DNA of 52,062 nt from Clostridiales bacterium UBA7001 (GTDB lineage: Bacteria; Bacillota; Clostridia; TANB77; CAG-508). The stretch's first letter is position 1; every line of letters starts with the position of its first letter. The position numbers and the translations under genes are program-made. The notes beneath the pieces were generated by a model. That model had not been told where the DNA came from. It searched no databases and worked only from the letters and a program-made list of their open reading frames with translations. The stretch covers positions 1 through 52,062 of the forward strand of contig DJXP01000042.1 in NCBI GenBank assembly GCA_002449785.1, in the 5' to 3' direction. Shown here piece by piece: positions 1-10,711 of this stretch.

Positions 1-23
1 CCTGCAATTACTTTTCTTCTCAT
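1..23 (-). CDS. tpiA: triosephosphate isomerase, N-terminus only (runs off window)
   Basis: The reverse strand reads ATG AGA AGA AAA GTA ATT GCA GG, giving MRRKVIAG, the invariant start of triosephosphate isomerase (usually M-R-K/R-K-x-I-A-G-N-W-K-M-N). An AAGGAG site lies 8 bases upstream. The enzyme interconverts dihydroxyacetone phosphate and glyceraldehyde 3-phosphate. Its place after gap and pgk fits the common gap-pgk-tpiA order. Only eight codons are visible, so the call rests on this start motif plus context. Confidence 0.8.
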
Positions 24-39
24 AAATAAATCTCCTTTA

Positions 40-636
40 TTAATATATTTTATCTGAATCTTTTTTCTTTGAAATAATAAAATCATCTAATTTTGAAAAA
101 ACTTCTTCAAATTGTTGAGAAAAAGACTCTTCATATGGAATTCTAGTCATTCCATTTTTAATAAAACTAACAGAATCTTTATGCGAAAGCCATCCAGTTT
201 TGACAACTTCTATATTGTCCTTTTTTATTTGATTAATATCATGAACTTTTAAAGCAAATATACTGACGATAGCCTTTAATCTCTTCCTATTTTCTTCATC
301 AGATAGTGTTGTATAATCTATGTGTACATCTGATAAATGTTTAATATTACTAGCAACGCTTTCTGATATATTTAATTCTTCTCTTAATTCTCTAATCATA
401 GCTTGAAAAGGTAATTCTTGACTTCTAACATGTCCCGAACATAAATCAAGTTTTCCTGAATCTAATTCAACCTTACCTCTTTTTTCAAACAAAATATTAC
501 CTGTTTTTGCATCAACAACAAAACATGTACAGCATTTTATCCATGGTATATCTTTTAAGTTACCATTGTAATATGCTTTTTTAGGCATTTCACCAATTTT
601 TTGACCATCTTTAGTATAAATGTCTAAAACATCCAT
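40..636 (-). CDS. NUDIX hydrolase
   Basis: A 198-residue NUDIX-fold protein. The NUDIX box runs from Gly68 of GHVRSQE to REELNI: G-x5-E-x7-R-E-L-R-E-E-L is complete except that the final glycine is Asn. The upstream DAKTGNILFEKRG segment is typical of the subfamily related to isopentenyl-diphosphate isomerases and YfcD-like hydrolases. Such enzymes cleave nucleoside diphosphates linked to another moiety; the substrate cannot be told from sequence. It sits between pgk and tpiA, probably in the same transcript, but a glycolytic role is not implied. The ribosome binding site is weak (GAAAG). Confidence 0.85.
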   Translation of the reverse strand: MDVLDIYTKDGQKIGEMPKKAYYNGNLKDIPWIKCCTCFVVDAKTGNILFEKRGKVELDSGKLDLCSGHVRSQELPFQAMIRELREELNISESVASNIKHLSDVHIDYTTLSDEENRKRLKAIVSIFALKVHDINQIKKDNIEVVKTGWLSHKDSVSFIKNGMTRIPYEESFSQQFEEVFSKLDDFIISKKKDSDKIY

Positions 637-656
637 ATTATTATCATTTCTTTCTT

Positions 657-1841
657 TTATTTATCTTGAATAGCTTCGATTCCAGGTAATTTCTTTCCTT
701 CTAAAAATTCAAGTGATGCTCCACCACCTGTAGATATATGTGTAAATTTCTCAGCTAATCCTGTTTTTTCTACAGCTGCTGCAGAATCACCTCCACCTAT
801 TATTTTAATTGCATCAATATTTGCTAATGCTTTTGCAATACTATTTGTTCCAATAGCAAATTGTTCATATTCAAATAATCCAAGTGGTCCATTCCAAATA
901 ACAGTTTTGGCATTTTTTAATTCTTCTTCATATAGTTTTATTGTTTCAGGACCAATATCAAATCCTTCCCAATCATCAGGAATTTCTGTATATTTTACAA
1001 TTTTGCTTTCTGTATTAGGATCAAATTCTTTTCCTATTTTAGTATCTACTGGAAGCATTAATTTAACTCCTTTTAGTTCAGCTTTTGTCATTATTTCTTT
1101 AGCTAAATCTAGTTTATCTAACTCACAAATTGAGTTTCCAACATTATATCCCATTGCCTTAAAGAATGTATATGCCATAGCTCCACCAATCATTAATACA
1201 TCAACTTTTTCTAATAAACTTGAAATAACTCCAATTTTATCAGAAACTTTTTTTCCACCTAAAATAGCCATAAATGGTCTTTCTGGATTTTCTAAAGCAT
1301 TTCCTAAAAAGTTTAATTCTTTTTCAATTAAGAAACCTGAAACAGCTGGCAAGAAGCTTGCAACACCAGTAGTTGAAGAATGTGCTCTATGAGCTGTACC
1401 AAATGCATCATTAACAAATATTTCTGCTAAAGAAGCAAATTTTTTTGAAAGTTCTTCATCATTTTTTTCTTCACCTGGTTCAAATCTTACGTTTTCTAAA
1501 AGCATTATTTGTCCTTCTTTAAGGTTTGATGCTTTTATCATTGCATCTGGTCCTACAACATCTTTTGCTAAAATAACTTCTTTATCTAATAATCTTGAAA
1601 GTTCTTTTGCAACAATATCCATTGAAAATTCCGGTTTAACTTCTCCTTTTGGTCTTCCTAGATGTGAACATAAAATAACCTTACAATTATTTTCAAGTAA
1701 ATATTCAATTGTAGGTAAAGCAGCTACAATTCTTCTGTTATCAGTAATTACTCTGTTTTCATCATAAGGAACATTAAAATCACATCTAACTAAAACCTTC
1801 TTTCCAGCTAAATCAATATCTTTTACTGTTTTTTTATTCAT
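657..1841 (-). CDS. pgk: phosphoglycerate kinase
   Basis: Cytosolic glycolytic enzyme converting 1,3-bisphosphoglycerate and ADP to 3-phosphoglycerate and ATP. Visible family signatures are CDFNVP near the N-terminus, CSHLGRPKG, the GGKKVSDKIG segment, and the C-terminal GGGDSAAAVEKTG and STGGGASLEFLEG nucleotide-binding loops. Length 394 residues is normal. An in-frame ATG lies 24 bases further upstream (1865), but AGGAGG sits 6 bases before the ATG at 1841, giving the start MNKKTVKD, so the shorter form is preferred. It belongs to a gap/pgk/tpiA cluster read right to left. Confidence 0.97.
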   Translation of the reverse strand: MNKKTVKDIDLAGKKVLVRCDFNVPYDENRVITDNRRIVAALPTIEYLLENNCKVILCSHLGRPKGEVKPEFSMDIVAKELSRLLDKEVILAKDVVGPDAMIKASNLKEGQIMLLENVRFEPGEEKNDEELSKKFASLAEIFVNDAFGTAHRAHSSTTGVASFLPAVSGFLIEKELNFLGNALENPERPFMAILGGKKVSDKIGVISSLLEKVDVLMIGGAMAYTFFKAMGYNVGNSICELDKLDLAKEIMTKAELKGVKLMLPVDTKIGKEFDPNTESKIVKYTEIPDDWEGFDIGPETIKLYEEELKNAKTVIWNGPLGLFEYEQFAIGTNSIAKALANIDAIKIIGGGDSAAAVEKTGLAEKFTHISTGGGASLEFLEGKKLPGIEAIQDK

Positions 1842-1953
1842 TTTTATCCTCCTAAAATTAATCATAACATTTCATTCATATTCTATTACAAAATTGTTTA
1901 CATTTCAAGTATATTTTATCTATTTTAAGCATAAATATGAAAAAAGAAGTAAG

Positions 1954-2671
1954 CTATTCACCTACTTCTCTATCTTCTTTTTCTTCTTTTTCTTCTATTT
2001 CTATATTATGTTCTTTTGCTAGCATAGTTGCTCTTTGTATTAGAATGTTTATGTCGCTTGAATTAAGATGCTCACTAGAATCTAGTATTCTTTTGATTTC
2101 GCCAATTTGACTCACTAACTCTCCACCATTTTGAGAGCCTTCAAAAAAGCTTTGTAAAAGTCTAGACAATACTCTAGATTTTCTTTCTTCCAATTTTGTT
2201 GTATCTTTATTTTTTTCTTCTACAAGTTCATAAAATGAAATCATATCCTTATCCAATTGAGCATATGGGCCTGAAAATTTACCTTGTTCATCCATATCAG
2301 TTATATATTCAGCAGGTTCATCTATATCAGGCACATGTACAATTGAGCCATCTGAATTTACTCTAACTACATGATAACCTTCTTTTTTTAGCTCACCAAA
2401 ACCATTATAAGTAGCAACAAAACCATAAACAATAAAACCAGTTTTACCATCTAAATCCTTTAGACTATCAACCTTTTTTAAACTAAAACCTATTGTTTCA
2501 GTCGCTTTTTTTTTCAAAAGCCCTACCAGCATCATCAAACCAATATGGAGTTATAAATATTTCAGGATTTCCTACAGCAAATTTAATACAATTATTATCA
2601 TCTATATAATTTTTCGGATGCTTTTCCATATTATACTGTTCTGGTGTAAGCATATCTGTTTTATTATACAT
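1954..2671 (-). CDS. conserved-looking hypothetical protein, frameshifted at an A9 run
   Basis: I do not recognise the family. The longest open frame starts inside the gene (ATG ATG ATG at 2538). A better start is ATG at 2671 (MYNKTDMLTPEQYN) with an AAAGGA site about 10 bases upstream. That frame runs to a stop just past a run of nine A (plus-strand T run 2506-2514). Reading the run as eight A joins FDDAGRAFEKK to ATETIGFSLKK and yields 238 residues. The C-terminal part is charged, with a likely coiled segment and an acidic Glu/Lys tail. Slippage at the A run, a sequencing error or true decay are all possible. It lies between gap and pgk, after the gap terminator. Confidence 0.65.
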
Positions 2672-2711
2672 ATTTTATATTTTCCTTTATTATTTTTTAA
2701 AATTATTATAA

Positions 2712-2759
2712 TATAAAAGACCACTAGTTATATCAATAATATTAAAGTGGTCTTTTATA
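2712..2759 (-). terminator. terminator downstream of gap
   Basis: TATAAAAGACCAC pairs with GTGGTCTTTTATA across a 22-base AT-rich loop, followed by T-rich sequence on the minus strand. It lies about 50 bases beyond the gap stop, so gap can be transcribed separately from the genes that follow. Confidence 0.6.
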
Positions 2760-2765
2760 TTTTAT

Positions 2766-2809
2766 GAGTGTCTCAAAAGTTCAGATTTTCGAACTTAAAT
2801 AAACTCCCT
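2766..2809 (+). repeat. dispersed intergenic repeat, degenerate copy A
   Basis: GAGTGTCTCAAAAGTTCAG...TTCGAACTT...CTCCC resembles the better-preserved copies at 24711-24759 and 25880-25927: an AGTGTCyC start, a central small palindrome (AAGTTC/GAACTT) and a CCC end. It directly abuts the gap stop codon. Probably a REP-like element; degenerate. Confidence 0.45.
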
Positions 2810-3824
2810 ATATTTCAGCAAAATATTTTATTGTTCTTACCATTTGACTTGTATATGAATTTTCATTATCATACCAAGAAACAACTTGAACTTGATATAA
2901 TCCTTCTTGAACTTTTGTAACCATTGTTTGTGTACTATCAAATAAAGAACCATATGTTATTCCTATAATATCTGATGAAACTAATGGTTCATCTGTATAT
3001 CCATATGATTGATTTGCTACTGATTTCATGTGGTTATTAATTACTTCTGGAGTAAGTTCTCCATCATATTTTACTGTTGCAACTAATATTGTTGTAGATC
3101 CTGTTGGAACTGGTACTCTTTGTGCAGAACCAATTAATTTTCCATTTAATTCAGGAATAACTAATCCAATTGCTTTTGCAGCTCCTGTTGAATTTGGAAC
3201 TATATTTACAGCAGCAGCTCTTGCTCTTCTTAAATCACCTTTTCTATGTGGTCCATCTAATACCATTTGGTCACCAGTATAAGCATGAACTGTTGTCATA
3301 ATTCCTGATTGAATAGGTGCTAAGTCATTTAATCCTTTTGCCATTGGCGCTAAACAATTTGTTGTACAAGATGCAGCTGAAATAATTGTATCTTCTTTTG
3401 TTAATGTTCCTTCATTTACACCAAATACTATTGTAGGTAAATCTTTTCCAGCTGGTGCTGAAATAACTACTTTTTTAGCTCCTGCCTGAATGTGAGCTGA
3501 CGCTTTTTCTTTAGATGTATAGAAACCTGTACATTCTAAAACAACATCTACTCCAAGTTCTCCCCAAGGTAAATTAACAGCATCTTTTTCAGCATATATT
3601 CTAATTGTTTTTCCATCAACAGTAATTGAATTTTCTCCAGCTACTACTGTATCTGCTTTATCATATCTTTTTTGTGCAGAATCATATTTTAATAAATGAG
3701 CTAACATATCAGGACTTGTTAAATCGTTTATAGCTACGATTTCATATCCTTCTGCTCCAAACATTTGTCTAAATGCAAGACGTCCAATACGTCCAAATCC
3801 ATTTATAGCAACTTTTACTGACAT
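2808..3824 (-). CDS. gap: glyceraldehyde-3-phosphate dehydrogenase
   Basis: NAD-type GAPDH, 338 residues, the normal length. The N-terminal Rossmann motif VAINGFGRIGRLAFR binds NAD; the catalytic cysteine is in SAASCTTNCLAP; the phosphate site follows in NIVPNSTGAAKAIG; the C-terminus has WYDNENSYTSQMV. It oxidises glyceraldehyde 3-phosphate to 1,3-bisphosphoglycerate in the cytosol. GGAGG lies 7 bases before the ATG. A sigma-A type promoter is visible upstream (3899-3927), leaving a leader of about 70 bases. It is the first gene of the glycolytic cluster. Confidence 0.98.
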   Translation of the reverse strand: MSVKVAINGFGRIGRLAFRQMFGAEGYEIVAINDLTSPDMLAHLLKYDSAQKRYDKADTVVAGENSITVDGKTIRIYAEKDAVNLPWGELGVDVVLECTGFYTSKEKASAHIQAGAKKVVISAPAGKDLPTIVFGVNEGTLTKEDTIISAASCTTNCLAPMAKGLNDLAPIQSGIMTTVHAYTGDQMVLDGPHRKGDLRRARAAAVNIVPNSTGAAKAIGLVIPELNGKLIGSAQRVPVPTGSTTILVATVKYDGELTPEVINNHMKSVANQSYGYTDEPLVSSDIIGITYGSLFDSTQTMVTKVQEGLYQVQVVSWYDNENSYTSQMVRTIKYFAEI

Positions 3825-3898
3825 AAAAAATCCTCCAATCTCGATACTATATAAATATAATATCTTTATAAAATATTTTGCCTTTTACAGCCAAAATC

Positions 3899-3927
3899 AT
3901 TCTATAACAATTAGAGGATTTTTTCAA
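3899..3927 (-). promoter_or_regulatory. promoter of gap
   Basis: On the minus strand TTGAAA (3922-3927) and TAGAAT (3899-3904) are separated by exactly 17 bases and lie about 75 bases before the gap ATG. Confidence 0.6.
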
Positions 3928-3950
3928 GTACTTTTATATAACTTCTTCGT

Positions 3951-4892
3951 TTATAGTTCACTTCCACCCCATTCTACTACTGTAAAACCACTTCTTTCAA
4001 CTTTGTCTAATTCTTGTTCTTTAACTTTTATTTTAAATGGTAAAACTTTAAATTGCATATATACTCTTATAAGTGTATCAGGTTTTGGATCAATTTCAAG
4101 AGGCATTTGATCATCAATTTCTTCTTGACTTACAAATTTTATATAATTATATTTATTTTTCTCCATCTTTGGTAACCAATAAATTATAAATTCTTCAGCT
4201 TCTTTTTCATTTAAACCTAAAATATTTAATTTTTCTTCTAAAAATTTTGCTGAGTCTTCTCCTTTTATAACAAATCCTTCTTTATAATCTGGATTTTTGA
4301 ATTCTCCACCTTCCCAATATAAAGCGTATAGTTTTCTTCCAGTTTTTAAATCTGTTAAATCTCCATTAGGTTTTGCTAAAACATTCCATTTTTCCTCATA
4401 TTTAGGATATGAACATGTTATTAAGTCTTCTTTTTCTAATTTTACAGTTACTGTTTGTTCTTCTTGTGGATATATATATATAATTGGTTTCTCTGCAAAA
4501 GTTATTGTTAAATGAACCACAAATGCCACAAAAAATAAAAATGCTGAAATCACTACTCCAATCCCTAAATTAAATTTAGCTCTTCTTATCGCTTTATCCA
4601 GTTTCTTTAATTTATTTTCAATACTATCATTATCAACTCTATCTTTATTATTCTTTTTAAACTTTATATAAATATTAATAGCTTTAATATACTTATAAAA
4701 TAAAACTAAAAATATAATAATTCCAATTAATACCAAAACAAATCTGGAAAGCGACACTACAGCTCCTAATATTTCATTCATCGATTCACTATTTAGATCC
4801 ATATTATTATTTTCCATAGCAAATGACACATTATTAATAATTATTAAGAATACATATATTAGTATTAAAAGTTTTTTTATCATTTTTTTCAT
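3951..4892 (-). CDS. membrane-anchored protein with KPIIYIYP-type extracytoplasmic domain
   Basis: Predicted 313-residue membrane protein: an N-terminal hydrophobic signal/anchor (about residues 5-22, ending NVSFA), two further membrane spans, then an extracytoplasmic domain beginning KPIIYIYPQEEQ and containing TCSYPKYEEKW, LYALYWEG and MQFKVLP. This domain is a widespread uncharacterised family in gut Firmicutes and Bacteroidetes, often in lipoproteins; its function is not known to me. The start at 4892 is chosen because AAGGAG lies 9 bases upstream; a further ATG at 4913 overlaps that site. It precedes the alpha-2-macroglobulin gene in no obvious operon. Confidence 0.7.
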   Translation of the reverse strand: MKKMIKKLLILIYVFLIIINNVSFAMENNNMDLNSESMNEILGAVVSLSRFVLVLIGIIIFLVLFYKYIKAINIYIKFKKNNKDRVDNDSIENKLKKLDKAIRRAKFNLGIGVVISAFLFFVAFVVHLTITFAEKPIIYIYPQEEQTVTVKLEKEDLITCSYPKYEEKWNVLAKPNGDLTDLKTGRKLYALYWEGGEFKNPDYKEGFVIKGEDSAKFLEEKLNILGLNEKEAEEFIIYWLPKMEKNKYNYIKFVSQEEIDDQMPLEIDPKPDTLIRVYMQFKVLPFKIKVKEQELDKVERSGFTVVEWGGSEL

Positions 4893-5039
4893 ATCTCTAA
4901 TCTCCTTAAACATTTTTTATTACATCATAGTTATTTTACCAACATAAAACTAAAATTATTTTCTATATTAATTATACTATAAAAAATATATAAATGTTGT
5001 TTTTTGAGATAATTGGTATCATTTTAAAAATATCTGGTA

Positions 5040-5106
5040 TAAATACAAGAAGGTGAAAACAATATTTCCACCCTCTAAATTTGCAGACAAGAACCCTGTC
5101 CCACTG
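5040..5106. repeat. intergenic palindromic sequence with GTGGGACAGGG motif
   Basis: On the minus strand CAGACA...TGTCTG brackets GTGGGACAGGGTTCT just downstream of the alpha-2-macroglobulin stop. The GGGAC-rich character is unlike its AT-rich surroundings and similar in style to the dispersed repeats elsewhere in the window. It may be a REP-like remnant. The rest of 4893-5110 is AT-rich and holds nothing I can name. Confidence 0.35.
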
Positions 5107-5110
5107 TCTG

Positions 5111-8100
5111 TTATTTATTAACTGTTATTTGAGTAGGAACTGCAATTCCTTCTGCTTCTGGATTATAGTAATCATAGAATTCTACTAGTGCACCAGTTAC
5201 TCTTTCAGGATACATAGCTCTATATCTTATTTGTAAAGAAACACTTTCACTACTTGCAAAATCCCTAATATATACATTAATAGTACTATAATTATATTCA
5301 TATTTTTCTATAATTCCATTATATTTCATTTGTAATAATGAACTTTCATCAACTGTACATCCCTGAGGAATATATATTTTAGCAATTCCATTTGCAATAG
5401 TATTTTCACTATTATTTGTAATAGTAATATTTTGAGTAATATTATCATTAACATTTAAACTTGAATTTAACACTTGTGAAACCATATAATCTGATGAAGA
5501 AACTATATCTGAATATTCTTGATAATAATCTTTTATAACCTCATAGCTTATATTTCCACTTTTCATTCCAATTTTAATAGAATTTTCATCTTGAACGTTA
5601 TTAAACTCGAATTCATAAATATCTAACATTTCTTCTTTTATTTCTACTGATTGTTCTTCACCATTTAAATTAACTGTAATTTTTTGTTCTTTAACTTTTT
5701 CTTTATTGTTGAAATCATTTATTGCTTTTAAAGCAAGTACTGTTGATTGTGTCGTTCCCCATGTTCCATATATATCTTTTGTACTACTTAAATAGTTAAT
5801 TAATCTTTGATTTGCTTTTACATCTTTGCCTAATTTGCTTAAAGCAATTGATGTTAATGCAGTAGCTTGTATATTTTGATACTTTCCTCTAGTTCCATAG
5901 TAGTCAACACTAGTTGCAGTTATACATAAAGAATTATTATCAATTTCTGTAGTATTATTTGCAAGTCTTGATATTACATCATCAACTTTAGAATTTGAAG
6001 TATTAGCAAAAATATTTGCAATTAATGCAATAGTATAATTGTCTGTAATTTTATCTAAATTGCTTTCCAAAAACTTAACAGATTTTTCTAGTCTTTTATC
6101 TTTTGAATCTGCTTCAGACAATGCCCAAATTATATATGCATTCATAGCATACTTATTAGTATTTGATGCTCCTCCTATATATGTTGAACTGTAATCAAAA
6201 TCTCCATTTACTTTTTGATTTTTATATAAATATTCTTTCATATTATTTATAACATTTTCATCTACATCATATACACTTGATAATTCCTTAAATTCCATAA
6301 GTCCAAATGCTGTAATTACTGGTTCTGCTGGACTATTACCATACAAAGAATAACCACCTTTTTCTCCACTTACTTCATATGTTAACAATTTTTGATATCC
6401 TTTAGATATATAATCCAAAGCCTTTTTCTTAATTTCAGGATTATCTAGCCTATTTTCTTCCAAATACTTTAATACTAAAATATCTGGATATAATGATGAT
6501 GATGTTTGTTCAAAACATCCAGTAGGCATTTTTAAAATATTTTCCATACCATTTATAATTTCTGAAGCTGGCGTTGGAAATAGTTTTACTTTTATTTTTT
6601 TGCTTCCTTCTATCGCTTTTTCATTAAATATTATATCTTGTGTAAAATCTTTATCAATTGTTCCAACTGAAGATATTTCCGTTTTTTCCAAGCCATTATA
6701 TTTAATATTTATATTTTTCTCTACTATATCTGTATTATTTGCCCCTTTAGATTCTACTCTTAATTTCTGATTACCATTTTTTACTATTTCTAGTGGAACA
6801 TAAACCATATTTGTAGATTTTGCAGGCACTGTTATATAATTTTGATATTCTCCTATTTTGCACCAATCATTATTTACTATATTTATTTGAACAGGCATAT
6901 CATTTTCTGTATAATTATAAACAGTTACAGGAATTTCTACATAGTCTCCTATTACTGAATTTGTAGGAAGTGAAAAATCAACAAAAAATTCTTTAAATAC
7001 TTTAAAAGTTTTTGAGCCAGAACCAAGATTTCCATCTTTACTATTTCCTACAACTTGTATATTCCATGTTGTAATATTATCACTAATATCTAAGTTTAAA
7101 TTTGCTTTTCCATTTTCTGTTATAACCTCTGGAATAAATGCCAAACTTTCCAAAAACACATTTCTAACATTTGCATTTATTTGTTCATCTTTATTTTCAA
7201 CTATTTCATTCTGAATATCTACATTTTCTTCATAGTCTTTATTTTCACTTATTTCACTATTAGCCAAAGAATCATTTATTGTGCTTTTAGATGAGCTTAA
7301 TATATCTGATAATCCTTCACCAATATCTGAAAAAATATTAGAATGAACTGTGCTTGCAGCACCAGTAGTATCTTGTGCAGACTCTTTTACTGAACCTATA
7401 TCTCCAAATCGAAATCCCATTCCTCCACCATTTGAATTAGAAGATGTGCTTGTTCCTGCTGACTCAAAAGAATGAATATTAGATCTCATGTCTGCAAGTG
7501 AGTTTCCCTGTGAACTTGAACTTCTACGTGAACCATAACTACTATCATCTAAACTATTATTAACATTACTTGCAAAAGTTCTAAGTAATCCTATAATACC
7601 AAAAATTGCAACTAAAGCAATTATTGCAAAAATACTAACAACAGTTTCTGGCATAATTAAGATTTTTCCATCATCTATTATTTTTTTATTTGTTTTTCCA
7701 TTAAACACATATATATTTAGCAATATATATATTATAAATGTACCTATTAAAGATAAAAATCCAAATTTATCAGTTAAGTAATATGTTATAATCCAAAATC
7801 CCACACCTAAAATTGAATATCCAAGTAGCTTTTTAATTATCTTACCTGTTTTACCTAATCCATCATTTACTGAAGCAACAGCTAAAATAATCCAACATAT
7901 AATAACAAATACTCCAACCATAAAAATAGGTGGTGTTTCAAAATCTGATATAGCATATATAATGCCAAATATAGTATACCAAATAATAGGTAATATTATA
8001 AGAATTGTAATATGTTTAAGCACACTAGTTTTGTGTTTATTTAGTATTGTAACATAAAGAATTATAGAAAGTATAATACTACCAAAAAGATTAAGAATCA

Positions 8101-10274
8101 TAAATACATCTTCATAATAATAGCTAAAAGTAAATAACTCAAAAATACAATAAAATAATGTTGAAAACAGTATTGTCGTAATAAAACAAATTAATAATGC
8201 ACTTATTATGCTTGATATTCTTATTTTTTTAATTCTAATAAATAGTATTGCAATTATTGCAAAAATTATAAACCCAAATATTATAACTCTTTTTAAATAA
8301 TCATAAGAACTAGTTTCATTACTAAATTCTTTAGTACTCATTCCGATATTGTTAGTATTTTGTCTTAATAATAAAGTATCTAATTTTATACTTGATGTAT
8401 TATCTAAAACTTCCGCATAAATATCTGCAAGCGTAATGCCATTAGAAAGTTCTATATCTTCAAGTGCTAACTTTATATTATCTATTGATAAATCATTATC
8501 AGCTAAACTAAGAACTGCTTCGTCTAATATACTTACTAATAATGCACTATCGACAGAATTTCCATTTTCATTTGATACATTAAACTCAAGATTTAATTTA
8601 TCTTTTGGTGAATATTTTTCTTTATCTGTTTTTATATCAATTCCAAGTCCACTATTTGGTTTTATAAAAATAGTCTTTTTTATATAACTATTAGATGGCA
8701 TATTATTATATTTATTAGAGCTATAAGAGTATTCTTTATTTATAGGTCTCTGCATATAAATGTCAATTAAACCAACTGTATTGTCTAAATTAACAGATGT
8801 ACTATCGCCATCTATAGTTATAGTTTTTAAAATACTATTTCCCTTACAAATAATTATATTTTTTTCTGTCCATTCAGTTCCCCCAATAACTCCAATATTA
8901 ATATCATCATTTTGATTATATTTTGACTTATCGGTAGTAATAACCATATTTGAGCTTGATAGATTAACAGTAATGCTTTTATTAACTACATTTCCTTCTG
9001 TATCTGTTGACTCAATATTAAAAATTGGATTTGTATTAAAATAATTAATATCTCCGTGAAGTTAATGTAAAATATTTAATTCCATTTTCATCAGTTATAA
9101 CTTCTCTTCTTATATTCCCCACAGTAATTCTATTTATTGTTTTTAGTGGCTTACCTTCAAGAGTTTTACTAATAAGATAAATGTTATTATCAACACCTTT
9201 TACAATGCCCCCAAATTCCGGTAATAATTCTATATCAAATTTATCTTTTCCGGCATATATAGTTTTACTAGACTCTATTAAATAATTTGAAGAATCTGTA
9301 ACTTTTATATCAAAACTAGTTTTTCCTTCTGAAGACACTGGATAAGTCGTTTGAAAAGTACCATTACTATCAGTTATTCCTTTAATTTCTTCTACATTTT
9401 CACTTTTACTTTTTTGTATATCATTTTTATTTACTTTAATAACAACATCTGCATTTTGTACTGGTTCTCCAAAAAAATACTTACTATTAACAGTAATATT
9501 AGCATTTTCATTTATTAGATAAGTATCTTTATCAGATGATACACTTACTTCAAATTTTGGCGTAATATATGGATTTACTATAAATGTTTTTGTGAAGTCT
9601 TCTGAACCATTTTTTAATAATAATCTATATGTACCACTATTTACTTCATCAGCTAAATTAAATTTCCCTGATATAATACCATATTCACTTGTACTAGATT
9701 TTTCGTAATAGACTCTATTATCATTTCCATCAAAAATTGATACTTCGACTTCATTTTTTATAGGAGTATTATCTTTTTTAGAAATTAATAATGCTCTATA
9801 ATTAATCTCATCACCTGGCTTATAAATACCTTTATCAAATGAGATAATAGCATCAGTATTTTTATTCGCATCTATTTTTACAGGAGCTTTAATTACATCT
9901 TTTAAAATTCCTGATTTTGATGTTACTTTTAAATAATAATCTCCTGAACTAATAGATTTTGGAATTTCTAAGCTAAAATTCATTTTCTCATTTTTTCTTA
10001 TAGTGCCAGAAAATCTCTTTACTTCTTTCACTCTTTTTTCATTTTTGTCTTGTAATTCTATTTTAACTTTTGCATCTACTGGAATAGTATTATAATTTTT
10101 AATTTTTTGTACTTCAACTATTCCAATTAAATTAGAATCACTATAATAAGTAGAACTAGTGGTAACATCTATTTCTTGTTTACCACATCTTATTAAAGAA
10201 CTTAAATTATAAATGAAACCAAGTATAAGAATAGCTAAAACAATTGTAAAAATAATTTTAAATTTTTTCTTCAT
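5111..10274 (-). CDS. alpha-2-macroglobulin family protein with internal 8-helix membrane block; +1 frameshift at CGG (9054-9056)
   Basis: Extracytoplasmic protease-trapping protein of about 1720 residues if the single extra base at 9056 is skipped. Order: N-terminal anchor (residues 7-25), several MG domains, about eight membrane helices at roughly 662-898, a Ser/Gly-rich bait-like stretch (about 900-1034), the post-bait LAFIPEVITENGKANLNLD...ITTWNI module, the thioester motif PTGCFEQ near residue 1253, and the alpha/alpha thioester domain and receptor-like end. The thioester Cys and Glu-Gln are present. The upstream frame ends ACT TCA CGG AGA TAT TAA; skipping C gives TSGDINYF and continues with no further stop. 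The start at 10274 follows AAAGGA by 7 bases. The membrane block is unusual for this family. Confidence 0.85.
9054..9056 (-). other. +1 frameshift site, CGG codon (alpha-2-macroglobulin)
   Basis: Zero-frame codons TCA CGG AGA TAT TAA terminate the upstream frame. Reading TCA, skipping C, then GGA GAT ATT AAT enters the frame that stays open to 5111. The skipped base is the C of an in-frame CGG and the recovered codon is glycine GGA. It is the same pattern as at 12106-12108 and 36168-36170. Confidence 0.75.
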
Positions 10275-10459
10275 TTTTCTTTCCTTTCTAAATTTACTAA
10301 AAAACATCTTTTATTTTAGACGAATTAAAATACAGTTTTTGTTTGAAAAAAAATAATTTTTTTAACAAAAAAGGTGATATAGAATTTATTTCTATATCAC
10401 CTTATATTCAATCTTTTATCCACAATGATTTAGATAAATAAATTCATATTTATCTTAAA

Positions 10460-10711
10460 TTATTTATTTTTCTTCCCAAACAAATTAATTTCTCTAAAGA
10501 AAAAATCATGTAATTCTGGAAACTTAATCTCTTGGAAAAAGAAGTCATGAACTTCTGTTAAAACTTTTTCCTCATGAGGTGTTAATTCTATTACAATTGG
10601 TTTAGTAAAATCTATTTCTTTAAACAAAAACTTTTTTAATTTGCTCCACATACTAACTACAGCTGGTAAATTCCCTGCTTCTGATGTTTCTTCTAATTTA
10701 TATTCTTTCAT
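10460..10711 (-). CDS. small hypothetical protein with repeated FFF-x-EI motif
   Basis: An 83-residue protein I cannot assign. It has three related motifs: FLFKEIDF (about 28-35), FFFQEIKF (57-64) and FFFREINL (70-77), the last two in the contexts EVHDFFF and ELHDFFF. No signal peptide. AAGGAGG lies 11 bases before the ATG, somewhat far but strong. The tail is basic (FGKKNK). It stands alone between the alpha-2-macroglobulin gene and mtaB. Coding is supported by the ribosome binding site and the internal protein-level repeat. Confidence 0.55.
   Translation of the reverse strand: MKEYKLEETSEAGNLPAVVSMWSKLKKFLFKEIDFTKPIVIELTPHEEKVLTEVHDFFFQEIKFPELHDFFFREINLFGKKNK

Noticed and set aside
907..1392. 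Plus-strand 161-codon open frame
   Set aside because: Shadow of pgk on the opposite strand; no ribosome binding site and low-complexity Ser/Phe composition. The same holds for most other plus-strand frames opposite minus-strand genes, such as 43944-44180 and 49893-50138.
2506..2514. A9 frameshift as part of the CGG pattern
   Set aside because: The zero-frame codons are AAA AAA AGC GAC TGA with no CGG; homopolymer slippage or error explains it better.
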